Origin: Zygnema cylindricum
Taxonomy: Eukaryota > Streptophyta > Zygnematophyceae > Zygnematales > Zygnemataceae
Assembly: GCA_037447655.1 (NCBI GenBank)
Contig: JBBHKE010003114.1
Location: forward strand, 1-64,000
Direction: 5' to 3'
DNA length: 64,000 nt
In this document: in pieces, positions 34,320 to 44,194 of the stretch
Layout: each line of letters opens with the position of its first letter
Position numbering within the stretch: position 1 is the stretch's first letter
Notes under the pieces: model-generated
Seen by the model: the letters and a program-made list of their open reading frames with translations, nothing else
The model's database searches: none
What the model was told of the DNA's origin: nothing
Program-made: the position numbers and the translations under genes

Positions 34320-35557
34320 TGTTGTTTTTGAAGATTTAGTTTCATGCATACTTGAAGATTTAATTTTGGACCGTTATACTTTTTAATTGGCCAGCGACAT
34401 TTATGATACAATACAAGGCTACGGTACGGTTTCATTTGGATGACATTTTGGCAAGAGAATTGTGTTTTACTTCAAAGGCGGCGACGTCCGCGGCTATTTT
34501 TCGTAAAGCGTGGACGCGAAATCAAGTGGACCGTACGTATGTGATGTCGGCTTGCTACATGGATTTATCGGTGAGTGACTAAGCGAGCTGTCGCTTATGA
34601 CGCGTATTTCGTGAACGCGTCGGTTTAAATATTTGAAACAACAATGTTTTGTCTTATGCTAATTAATGATTTAGTATTGATTAAAATAGTTATATTTTAC
34701 GTGATCAATTAGGGATTCGACAGTTTAATTTGTGTGTATTAAGTTTTGTACTTGCAGACAAGTATACCCTTACGATTGCTTGACTCTTAGGTGTACGCTT
34801 ACCATTAATTCACTATTAATAGTAGGTTATTAAGGTTAAATAGAACTTAATGACGGAACTTAATGACAGTTACATAATTTACGTTGGATATTTTGACAGT
34901 TAGTGGTTTATTGACAGCTCACAATTGTATATATAGACTTGAGCTTCATTAGGAATTGATCATCAATGCTGGTTAGAAAAGTAGGGACCAAAGATGTAGT
35001 AATTTAGGGTTGTCGATTAGGTCAAGCATTTAAATAATACATTGATTATGTGATAATACTTTTGATTATGTGTGATGCACTATTTATTATTATTTATATA
35101 TGTTATTTTATGTTTGTTTGTCATGCATTATGCATGTATTTGATTTGTTGCTAATGCATCTGTGTATGCATTTATCCTAGGGTGGTCCTAGGTTTTCGGC
35201 AGATTTGCAAACCCATGGGTGTTTAGTCTGTGTGAAATGGACACAAATTTGCAGACCTATGGTGGTGTGTATGCATTTATCCTAGAGTGGTCCTAGGTTT
35301 TCGGCAGATTTGCAAACCCATGGGTGTTTAGTCTGTGTGAAATGGACACAAATTTGCAGACCTATGGTGGTCTGATCTGTGTTTTTGGGAGATCTATGGT
35401 GTGTCTGATGGGGATTGTCTGGTAATGCATCTGGGAGTGCATTCACTTATTTGGAGGGCATTCATTTCAAAGGATTGTTCATTAGACTAGATTTGCTTAG
35501 TTGTGCGGTTAATAGTTTGGGTCGCTTCTGCGGTCTATTGTAGACCAAAGAACAACA
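34320..35557 (+). repeat. 3' LTR of element D
   Basis: 1238 bp with 6-bp inverted ends TGTTGT and ACAACA. A TATA-like GTATATATA lies at 34927-34935. A 105-bp tandem duplication starts at 35162 and 35267 and is absent from the 5' LTR. Confidence 0.87.
34927..34935 (+). promoter_or_regulatory. Probable TATA box in element D LTR
   Basis: GTATATATA followed by gacttgag, about 620 bp before the LTR end. Expected position for the U3 promoter. Inference only. Confidence 0.45.
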
Positions 35558-35639
35558 AATCGATCGTAAGAAGTTTGATCTACTTTATGACCTGTACAAG
35601 GCGGGACATATCGACAGCATTAGGAGTCCTCAGTATGAG

Positions 35640-36038
35640 TCTTAAAAATCCTAGAAAGAGAGATTAGGAGGAAACCAAGAGAGTCATGAGATATCTAGAA
35701 TGAACCAGAGAGTTATGGTTACATTTGGGAGGGGAGCACACTAATATCACTACTTGGAGTGATGCCTGTTATGGGGATGCACATATGAGAAGATGCACTT
35801 CTGGGTATGTGTTGTATGTGGGGAAACGAGCTTGTTGTTGGAGCAGCAATCAACAAAAGGTGGTTGCTCAGTCTACTATGGAGGTTGCGTACATGGCCTC
35901 TTATTTTGCTGTGAAATAGTTGATGTGGGTCACGTCCTTGTTGCAAAAATTGGGGTATATGAATGAGGGAGTGCATGAAGTGTTTTGTGATAATTAAGCG
36001 GCCATTGCAATTGCTGCAAATCCAAAACATCATTTCAG
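35640..36038 (+). pseudogene. Copia RNase H remnant (element E)
   Basis: In one frame: KRVMRYL, LWLHLGGEHTNITTWSDACY, GDAHMRRCTSGYVLYVG, AQSTMEVAYMAS, then stops, then FCDN, AAIAIAANPKHHF. It matches the RNase H of elements B and F. It is truncated at HHF and joins an LTR that lacks its first ~30 bases. Stops at 35918-35920 and in the DN-AAI segment. Confidence 0.85.
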
Positions 36039-37018
36039 GGTTTTTTCTAGGTCTAAATAGATTACTGGAAAATGACAAAAAAAATGAAGGCAGCTTGCCT
36101 CCATCCCTTCTCTCAAGCCCCCATACTTGTTGTAGTCACTAAAGAAAAGAGAGAGTGGTTGAGTTATGGCTACCTCAAATTTATAGGCAGAACTGAAGAG
36201 TGACATAAGTGACTCTCAACAAAAGGTTGAGTCCGACAGGACTCGAACCTCCGATCGGCAGAGGGAGGCGTAGCCGTCATCTCTAACCGGTCTGTCGTAG
36301 GATTTCGTTAGAATACATAAGGTGTGATAAATATTTAAACTATGTTATGATCATGAATTCTATTAACGGAATGACGAATGAAAGAACATAGAACTATCTA
36401 ATATTTAGTGCGAACATGATCTCGCACGAAACAAATTAATCGGAGATTTGTTTCGACGGCTAATATTAAATGTCAGTTCATGATCCGATGGTACATGACG
36501 CTGCCAAAATCCCGGAATGGTCACTTTGGCGTTTTTCGGACGTGGCGTGACCTAGCAACACGTGGAGAGATAACATTAGGTCGCGAGAATTTCGGAGAAC
36601 ATAAGGACGAGTTAAAAGTGGACACGTGTCCACTCAATAGCCTTGTCGTACACAGGCCGTACAGAAAGTAAATCAATTGTAGTACCTTTTTGTACTGTAC
36701 AATGATTTGATTGGATTGTACTACGGTAGATAAGGGTTGTGAGAGGGGTTTGGGACTTAGAACGTTTTAGATTGTCACCTCCCTCATTGAGAGTTTGTAT
36801 AAATTGGCATTTTTGCCACTCCATAACTAATTCGTTGGTTGGCCGTTTTCAATGATTTTTTTTGCTACGGACTCACGGGAGTCTAAGCTACACAAGGGTG
36901 CTGTCAGATTGTCATTTTTTTGCTAGGGGAGCAGTAGTTGTGGCTGAAAGTGGGTAAGTTAAAAAACTACCTAGAGGCTTCCTAAATTCTGTAGTCCAAT
37001 GGAGGACATAGAATTGCA
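36039..37018 (+). repeat. LTR fragment, plus orientation (B/F family)
   Basis: Runs from ttttttctaggtc to ATGGAGGACATAGAATTGCA, the end conserved with element B and the solo LTR at 45102. It lacks the terminal TGT and first bases. At 36231-36300 it carries an antisense tRNA-like segment. Confidence 0.82.
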
Positions 37019-37688
37019 AAGTACTTTATGTTCGGCCATCGTACGTCATGGCTAAAATATCGACATCTACCATATCCGGATTTGTTCCTATATTCTTTGG
37101 AGATATCGCAAGCCAATGAGGTTGTGCCACGTGTCATTTGTTGTGGCGGTGACTGAAAACCGCCAAAGTGCATATTCCGCGATCTCGACACCTATTGTGG
37201 TTGTTCGATCAAAACCGGATTTCAACTCTAGCCGTCAAAAACAAATTGGTGGTATTTGTTTCCCGAATTACCATAAGCCGTACTTATACTATACCTATGT
37301 CTATGTGCCACAAGTATTCGCGGCGTTAAATAAATTTATCTATATGTACATATTTAAATATTAAACGAACCCTATATACTTCAGTACGGGTCTAGACTAT
37401 AGGAAAAAGCTAACGACAATTGTTGACTTTGATGCACGGTAGGTACCAGGAAAAAATCTTGGGTTCGTCAAGTAACTTTTGGTAAACCTACAAAAAACTA
37501 CTGCCTGTCTTTCTCTTTGGACATCATAGGTAGCCATGTCTCTAACTCCCTCAGTAACCTACAATGACTACGAAAAGTATGGGAGTTAAATTGAGGAGTT
37601 AGAGGTAGACTACCTCTGCTTGTTTTCCGCATTTTATTTCACATGTTCAAACCTAGAAAATACTAAAAAAACCATTAATTTCTGCACA
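37019..37688 (-). repeat. LTR fragment, minus orientation (B/F family)
   Basis: Starts mid-LTR at agtactttatgttcggcc, comparable to about 22287 in element B, and ends at accattaatttctgcaca. It stands head-to-head with the preceding fragment. Confidence 0.8.
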
Positions 37689-37850
37689 CTAAGTGGTTGT
37701 GAAAACGCGATTACATGATTACGTAGTTAGGTGGTTTTTTTTAGTGCACTTTCACATGAGCGTGCGATTACATTAGATAATGAGAAAAAAAAACTGGCTC
37801 TATTTAAAAATGCAATGGTAAACCATTTATGTTCATGGGAACAAAAGGAA

Positions 37851-37855
37851 GTAGC
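37851..37855. repeat. Target-site duplication GTAGC, left copy of element F
   Basis: GTAGC before the left LTR recurs at 44058-44062 after the right LTR. Confidence 0.9.
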
Positions 37856-38714
37856 TGCAATAATATGACCTCCAAAGCTGCACGAAAACTGCGGCTTACT
37901 TGAAGCCTTCGAGGATAATTTGAAATGCGTTTCTTCCTTTTGAATCAACTGCCTCCCACGTAGGAAAAGATTCTAGTTGCCTTCACCCTTGTGAAGGCTG
38001 GACTCCCCTGAGCCCTATGTAAAAAGAATCATTAAAAACGCCCTACCAGGCGATTAAATTTCAAATGGCAAAGATGCCAAATTTTATACAAACTCTTAGC
38101 GAGAGAGAGGCGGCTATCTACCAAAAAAACTCTAAGTCCTAGAACCCCTCTCTAAACCCCCTACTACTGATGTACCGATCCTATCAAAAGACTGTAGACT
38201 ACAAGAAAATAGAGCTGCCAATGTACTCTTTGTACGGCCATTGTACGACATGGCCATGGAGGGGACGCATGTCACCTTTGGACTTGTCTCTGGGTTTTTT
38301 GCAAACCCTATAATCGAATGACAAGGCCCCACTTGGCACCTAGTGAAACAACGCTCGAAAACAACCAAAACGTCTATTGTAAAATGTCGGCTTGAATAGG
38401 AGTTGTCCGATGTTAACCAACTTTTAATATGTGCCGCACAAATTTGTTGACCGTCTACATGTAGAAGTATTCTAAATGTCTTTATGTTTACAGTCTTGTA
38501 AATCTGTTAATCGACTTAATCCGCTTGTACTAGTTTAAAGAATTATCACAACTTATGTATCGTAGCACTAGTCCTAGACTATAGGAAAACACTAATGGCT
38601 ACTGACCAGGATCAAATCCTTCGTTCTTCGCGAGAGAGTGCAACCTAACCATTAAATAGATCACCTTTTAATTTATATCTGACCTAGAAAATACATAAAA
38701 CTCATTTTTCAACA
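37856..38714 (-). repeat. 3' LTR of element F
   Basis: 859 bp, + strand TGCAATAATATGACCTCC to TTTTTCAACA. It is followed by the polypurine complement ctccctttattttatgg. Confidence 0.88.
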
Positions 38715-38739
38715 CTCCCTTTATTTTATGGTCACTCTT

Positions 38740-39416
38740 TTCTTTAAGTCCACATTTTTCCCTACAGTATTTTAGCTTAAGAGATGGAACTGGTTTTGTA
38801 ATCATGTTAGCCACCATTTCCCTATCTGGTTTGTACTCCAAACTCACAATTTGTTTTCCCCTTTTTCTCTTACAAAGCTTAGTCTTATATCCATGTGTTT
38901 AGCTTTAAAGTGGTGCTTTGGGTTTGCTGCAATTGCAATGGCAGCTAGGTTGTCGCAAAACACTTTCTGAACTCCAACCTTCATGAATCGAAGTTATTGC
39001 AAGAGTGACTTCACCCACATTTGTTCTTTAACAATAGAGCAAGAAGCCATATACTTAGCCTCCATTGTAGACTGAGCAACCACCTTTTGTTGTTTGCTGC
39101 TCCAGCAATATGCACCATTTCCAACATATAAAACATATCCAGATGTGCACCTCTTCATGAGATCATCCCCATAACTAGCATCACTCCAAGTGGTGATGTC
39201 AGTATTCTCCCCTCTCAGAAGCAACCAATGACCCCTAGTTCCTATCAAGTATCTCATAACCCTTTTAGCCGCATCCCAATCTCTCTTTCTAGGATCATTA
39301 AGACTCCTACTGAGGACTCCAACCTCTGCAACTAGGACCGGTCTTGTACAGTTTTTGAAATATATCAGACTTCCTACAATATATTTGTAAAGGATTGACT
39401 TTATAAACTGTCTCAT
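38740..39416 (-). pseudogene. Element F RNase H
   Basis: VGSLIYFKNCTRPVLVAEVG, RYLIGTRGHWLLLRGENTDI, TSGYVLYVGNGAYCWSSKQQ and AQSTMEAKYMASC are open from 39416 to 38994. The end (CDN, KHMDI-like) continues to about 38740 in a shifted frame. Confidence 0.85.
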
Positions 39417-39429
39417 TTATGGACTCATT

Positions 39430-40458
39430 TCTTCATCAAGGATAACTACACCTTCTTTTACACTCCCATCACTTACTTTCTTCAAGTTTATGGGAGTGGT
39501 ACAACTGTTTTCTTTATCTATTTGAAACTTCTCTTACATGTTTCCGATTGCCTTCTTTTGAGTTTATCTAAATATTATTTTCTCTATCTCTTTCCATCTG
39601 AATTCTTAGGATATATCTAGCCTCTCCTAAATCTTTCATGTCAAATGTGCTCCTTAAATCTCTCTTTAACTTATTTATCTTTTCCATCGACTTATATCAT
39701 ACCAGCAAATCATCTACATAGATGGTAATAAAAATCACTCCCTCCTCATCCTCAAACATGTAAATTGAGTGGTCAGAGCTGATTCTGAAATATCCCTTAT
39801 TAGTTGGGAATTCATCCAGTTTGTTGTTCCATTGTATTGGATCCTGTTTCACCCTATACAAAGACTTGATAAGTCTGCAGACTTTACTCTCTTCTCCTTC
39901 TTCCACAAATCCTTATGGTTGTTTCATGAAAATCTCTTCCTCTAGCTCACCATTAAGGAAGTTAGTTATAATATCCATCTGATGGATCTCCATGTATTGC
40001 GTTACACTTGACTGAGGAGAATCTTTACTAAGGGAAAGCGTACAACTAGTGCAAAGGTCTCTTCATAATCAATTCCCTCTTTTTGAATGAAACCCTTTGC
40101 TACTAATCTTGCTTTATACCTCTGAATTCTATTATCTAGATTTAATTTTAATTTAAACACCCATTTACACCCAATCGGTTTTTCAATCTAGAAGGCAGTC
40201 CACTAATTCCCGTGTATTGGCTTCCAAAATACAAGCCATCTCATCATTAATGGCTTTGACCCATCTGTCCTCCTCTGTACTGTTTAGTGCCTTTGAGTAA
40301 GTCTGGGGTTCATTCGAGAGTGACAGTTTTTTTACCTTGTTCGCTGTCAGTTTTTCTAATAGCCTTTTGCTGCTCTTTCGCCCTCCCTCAAACTCGGAGG
40401 TAGGAATGGATGGTAATGTGGGGTTTCTTTGAACCACTTCATTTGCTCCCCTGTTCAT
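39430..40458 (-). pseudogene. Element F reverse transcriptase
   Basis: The N-terminal linker with KSSKRLLEKL and EPQTYSKAL is at 40458-40183. The catalytic part KSLYRVKQDPIQWNNKLDEF and TIYVDDLLV is at 39906-39697. Between them the frame is broken repeatedly. Confidence 0.83.
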
Positions 40459-40759
40459 GGAGTCAGATTCTTTTTCCTCCTCCTCTAAGTGAGCTGGTAG
40501 TTGCGGGTCTAATAGTGGCTTGCTCTCGGTGTGAGTTGCTTCTGAATCTGGAGTGATTTGTTGAATTCATTTTCCTGTCAGACAAATCTGAATTTACTTC
40601 ACTTTTTTGATTTGAATCTGACCGTGATAGTTTTTGAATACTTGAAGGGATCTACAGATTTCCCGTCATCCATCACCACTAGATGTTTCACCATAATAAT
40701 GTCTTGCTTTCCTAGATCATACACTCTATACCCTTAAACATCTTCATTATACCCCACTA

Positions 40760-41940
40760 AGTATCCAGGTTTTCTCCAAGCATCCAGTTTACAATTAGAT
40801 TTGTCATTGTTCAAACTATATACTTGGCTTCCAAACACCTTTAGATGAGACACATCTGGCTTTTTACCAACCCGTCTCTTATACAGTGTTTTCCCTTTGA
40901 CAGTTGAGGTAAGAACTCTATTTTTAATATAGTTTGCACAATTCCTAACTTTTGCCCAGAAGCGTCTTCCTACTTTTTTATATGTTAGGATACTCTAGGC
41001 ACTATCACCTAACGTTCTGTTCAACCTTTTAGCTACACCATTCTGTTTTAGATTATCTGGAACGGTCTTTTGGTGTTGCACTCCCTCATCTTTCAACACT
41101 TTTAAAACTGATTAGGTCTGTATTCCCTTCCATTATAACTTCTTATTCTCTTAATGGGAGTTCCATGAAGCTTTTCACTTTAAGCTTTGTACTCTTTATA
41201 GAATACGGGTGCCTCAGAGTTTGTTTTAAGAAAATAAACTCTCGAGTATCTAAACCAATCATAAGTTATAGTGAACATGAATCTTTTCCCTCCCACTGAG
41301 GGCACTCTGGCAGGCCCCCAAATATCTGTGTGGACTAGATCCAATACCTTTTCTCCTATATATGTAGCACATTTGGGAATGGGCAATCTGTGGGCCTTAC
41401 CTTGGGCACATCGGCCACAATCACTCATCATTTAATTATCCCCAAACTTAATACCTTCCACTACTCTTAGCTTTTTCATTTCTTTCAATCTGTCTAGATG
41501 CATATGACCCGAACGTTTATGCCATATCATCATATCAGGACACTAACATAATAAGCTCTCTTCTTTTCATTACTCAAGTTTAGCCAAAACATTCCTTCGC
41601 TACCCTTCTCAACTGTAAAGTAGATCTCATCATCATATTTAGCTATAAAGACTCCTTTCATAGTGTAGGTCTCAAAGTCTTTATCATCCAAAACAGAAGC
41701 TGAGATAAGATTCTTACTCAACTGAGGTATGTAAAGCACATCTTAGAAAGTGACTATGGACGTATGACCTTCCACTAGTACTTTGAGATCTACCGATCTC
41801 ACTAAGTTAATAGTCACTACTCTCCCATCCCCGTACTCTATCTCTACAATGAGAATCTTCCTCGGCTTTGTAAACAAATGTTTTTCACCACACATATGCA
41901 TTGAGGCACTTGAGTCTCTGATATAACCTTTTTCCGGAGC
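40760..41940 (-). pseudogene. Element F protease tail and integrase
   Basis: Protease residues around SASMHMCGEKHLF (the usual DSG is degraded), pre-integrase MISASVLDDK-like segment at 41739-41530, zinc part CGRCAQGKAH, and DIWGPARVPSVGGKRFMFTI at 41431-41180. The remaining core (SDN, ERLN) is present only as degraded frames. Confidence 0.8.
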
Positions 41941-41952
41941 TTCTTGGACAGC

Positions 41953-43043
41953 TCAAATCGCACACTTTTGCTTCTGTGGGATCAGTGTCTCCTCCAATTC
42001 CTCATTGAAGAAAAGTTCTCCGTCATCCTCATGTGAGATCTTTTTTTCTTTTAGTTCTCCGTTTACTTGTGTAGTCACAAGTGCCTTTTTCTTTCCTCCA
42101 GAAGATCCACCTGTATAGTTCTTTTTGAGCCTTAGCTTATATATCTTGGTGCACTCTGCCATGTAGTGACCAGGTTTCTTGCAAAAATGGCAGAGTCCTT
42201 TCGGAGTCCTTGGTCTTCCAGGCTTATTTCCACCTCCGACAACATCTCCATAAGGTTTTTCGGATCCTTGTTCCACCGATCTGTTTCGAAGGCCAGAGCT
42301 TGGACGCTCTTTGATCCTCTTCAAATCTCAACGGTGTTCTCTCAGTCAAAAATAATTTTGATAACCGAGCTCCGGATCCATAGGTTGTAATCCAAATCCT
42401 ACACCTCATTGACCACATTCTCCAAATCGTTTGGTAGCTTCGTGATCAAGGTATTGACCTTTGCTTTCATTGTTCCTAACCAACCAGCACTCTCCAACTC
42501 TATATACAAAGATGACAGATCATTGCGATACTCCAACATCTTCCTCCGTTTGTAAGTGTACGCATTAAGTTTTTGTTCAGCCAACTGTTTCTGTTGAACG
42601 GTACCGCTTCGTTTATATCCACCAATGACATCCACAGATCCGCAGCCGCCACTATGTGAAGATGAGACGTTGCCAAGCCCTGAGTGAGATACATCAAGAT
42701 GAAGTATCTTGCTACCATGTTCTTGTAGTCCCATGTTTGTGAATCATTCTCATCAGTTTTTAATACCGGCGTCTCTATAGATGGAGCAATAGGCGTGGCT
42801 GGCGCCTTCCCTTTCCCCGACACACTGCTTTCCCCTTCATCTGCCTCTTTCGTTAGAGCAGATGATATCCCTGAAAATCGGACTCCGCCAAACCCAGGTG
42901 GAGTCCCAAGAGATGGACGCCTTACTTGTCCACTCACTATTCCCCAATATCGTTTTTCACACAATGCACCAGTCATCATTGTTTCCCAATAGATGAATCC
43001 TGTTCCGTTGAAAATGGGTACCCTAGAGGGTGGGCCCATAACC
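41953..43043 (-). pseudogene. Element F Gag
   Basis: Begins in the 5' LTR and reads KVMGPPSRVPIFNGTGFIYW through the primer site. Capsid segments are MVARYFILMYLTQGLA and LITKLPNDLENVVNEV. The zinc knuckle is CHFCKKPGHYMAEC. The LTR end has lost the terminal TTTCA relative to element B, so the conserved ATGGAGGTC is now out of frame with the rest. Confidence 0.82.
43029..43043 (-). other. Primer-binding site of element F, half-tRNA type
   Basis: GGTTATGGGCCCACC on the minus strand, identical to element B, abutting the LTR. Confidence 0.88.
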
Positions 43044-44057
43044 TTCTGTGACCTCCATAGGTGCACAAAATTTGCAAGCTTACTTGAAGCCTTCTAGGAT
43101 AATTTGAAATGCTTTTCTTCCCTTTGAATCAACTGCCTCCCAAGTAGACAAAGATCCTGGTTGCCTTCATCTCGTCAAGGTTGGACTCATTTGAGCCCTA
43201 TGCAAAAAGAATCATTGAAAATGCACTAACAGGCGATTAAATTGCAAATGGCAAAGTTGCCAAATTTCAAACAAGCTCTAAGAGAGAGAGAGGCGGCTAT
43301 CTACTAGAAAAAGTCTAAGTCCTAGAACCCCTCTCTAAACCCCCTATTACAGAAGTACGGATCCAATTAAATGACTATACAGTACAAAAAAGTACAACTT
43401 TCGATGTACTTCTTGCACGGCCATTGTACTACATGGCCATAGAGGGGAGGCGTGTCACCTTTGGACTTGTCTCTGGGTTTCCTGCAAACCTTGTAATTGA
43501 ATGACAAGGCACCACGTGACACCATGTGACACAACGCTTGAAAACAACCAAAATGTCTATTCCGAAATGTCGGCTTAAATAAGAGCCGTTTGATGTTAAC
43601 CGGCTTTTAATGTGCGCCGCTCAAATTAGTCGACCGTTTGCATATAGAAGTATTCTAACTGTCTCTATGTTTACAGTCTTGTAAATCCGTTAATCGGCTT
43701 AATTTGCCAGTACTAGTTTAAATAATTATCACACCTTATATATCTAACCACTGGTTGTAGACTATAGGACTACGCTACCATCTAGTAGACTATAGAACAA
43801 CGCTACCGGCTACTAGCTACTTACTATAGGGACCAGGATCAAGTTGTTGGTCTGTCAATCTTTTTGAGAACAGCTAGTCTATCTTCCTCTTCTGGCTACT
43901 TAGGTAGCCATGGCTCCATCTCTCCTTGACTAGTCATCATCAGTGAGTACAACAAGTATAATAACTGGGGAGAGAGAGAGTGGAGCCTAACCATTAAATA
44001 GATCACCTTATAATTTATATGCTGACCTAGAAAATACATAAAACTCATTTTTCAATA
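43044..44057 (-). repeat. 5' LTR of element F
   Basis: 1014 bp, + strand start TTCTGTGACCTCCATAGG (terminal TG lost) and end TTTTTCAATA (CA mutated to TA). GTAGC follows at 44058. Confidence 0.88.
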
Positions 44058-44194
44058 GTAGCACCGCAAAAAATGAAAAACTACATGTTGGGGGAAGAAA
44101 TAAAAACGATAAGCAAGGCCAAAGCAACGAAAATAAAACACCCAAAGAAGAAAACAACAACAAACGAAACATTGAAGAAAAGAGCTAACACCTA

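Larger units (their letters stand above)
32793..35557 (+). mobile_element. Element D, non-autonomous copia-type element
   Basis: The truncated 5' LTR is 32793-33221 and the 3' LTR is 34320-35557 (1238 bp, TGTTGT...ACAACA). The primer site is at 33222 and the polypurine tract at 34308-34319. The 1.1-kb interior has no gag or pol coding, so the element depends on proteins from a relative. The primer site is the half-tRNA type shared with A, B and F. The first ~720 bp of the 5' LTR are missing where the gypsy element begins. Confidence 0.82.
37856..44057 (-). mobile_element. Ty1/copia element F
   Basis: LTRs 37856-38714 (3') and 43044-44057 (5'), GTAGC on both sides. The primer site is at 43029-43043. 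All copia domains are present on the minus strand in the order gag, protease, integrase, RT, RNase H, but broken by many stops and small deletions. It belongs to the same family as element B (shared VMGPPSRVPIFN and LTR features) but is older. Confidence 0.93.
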
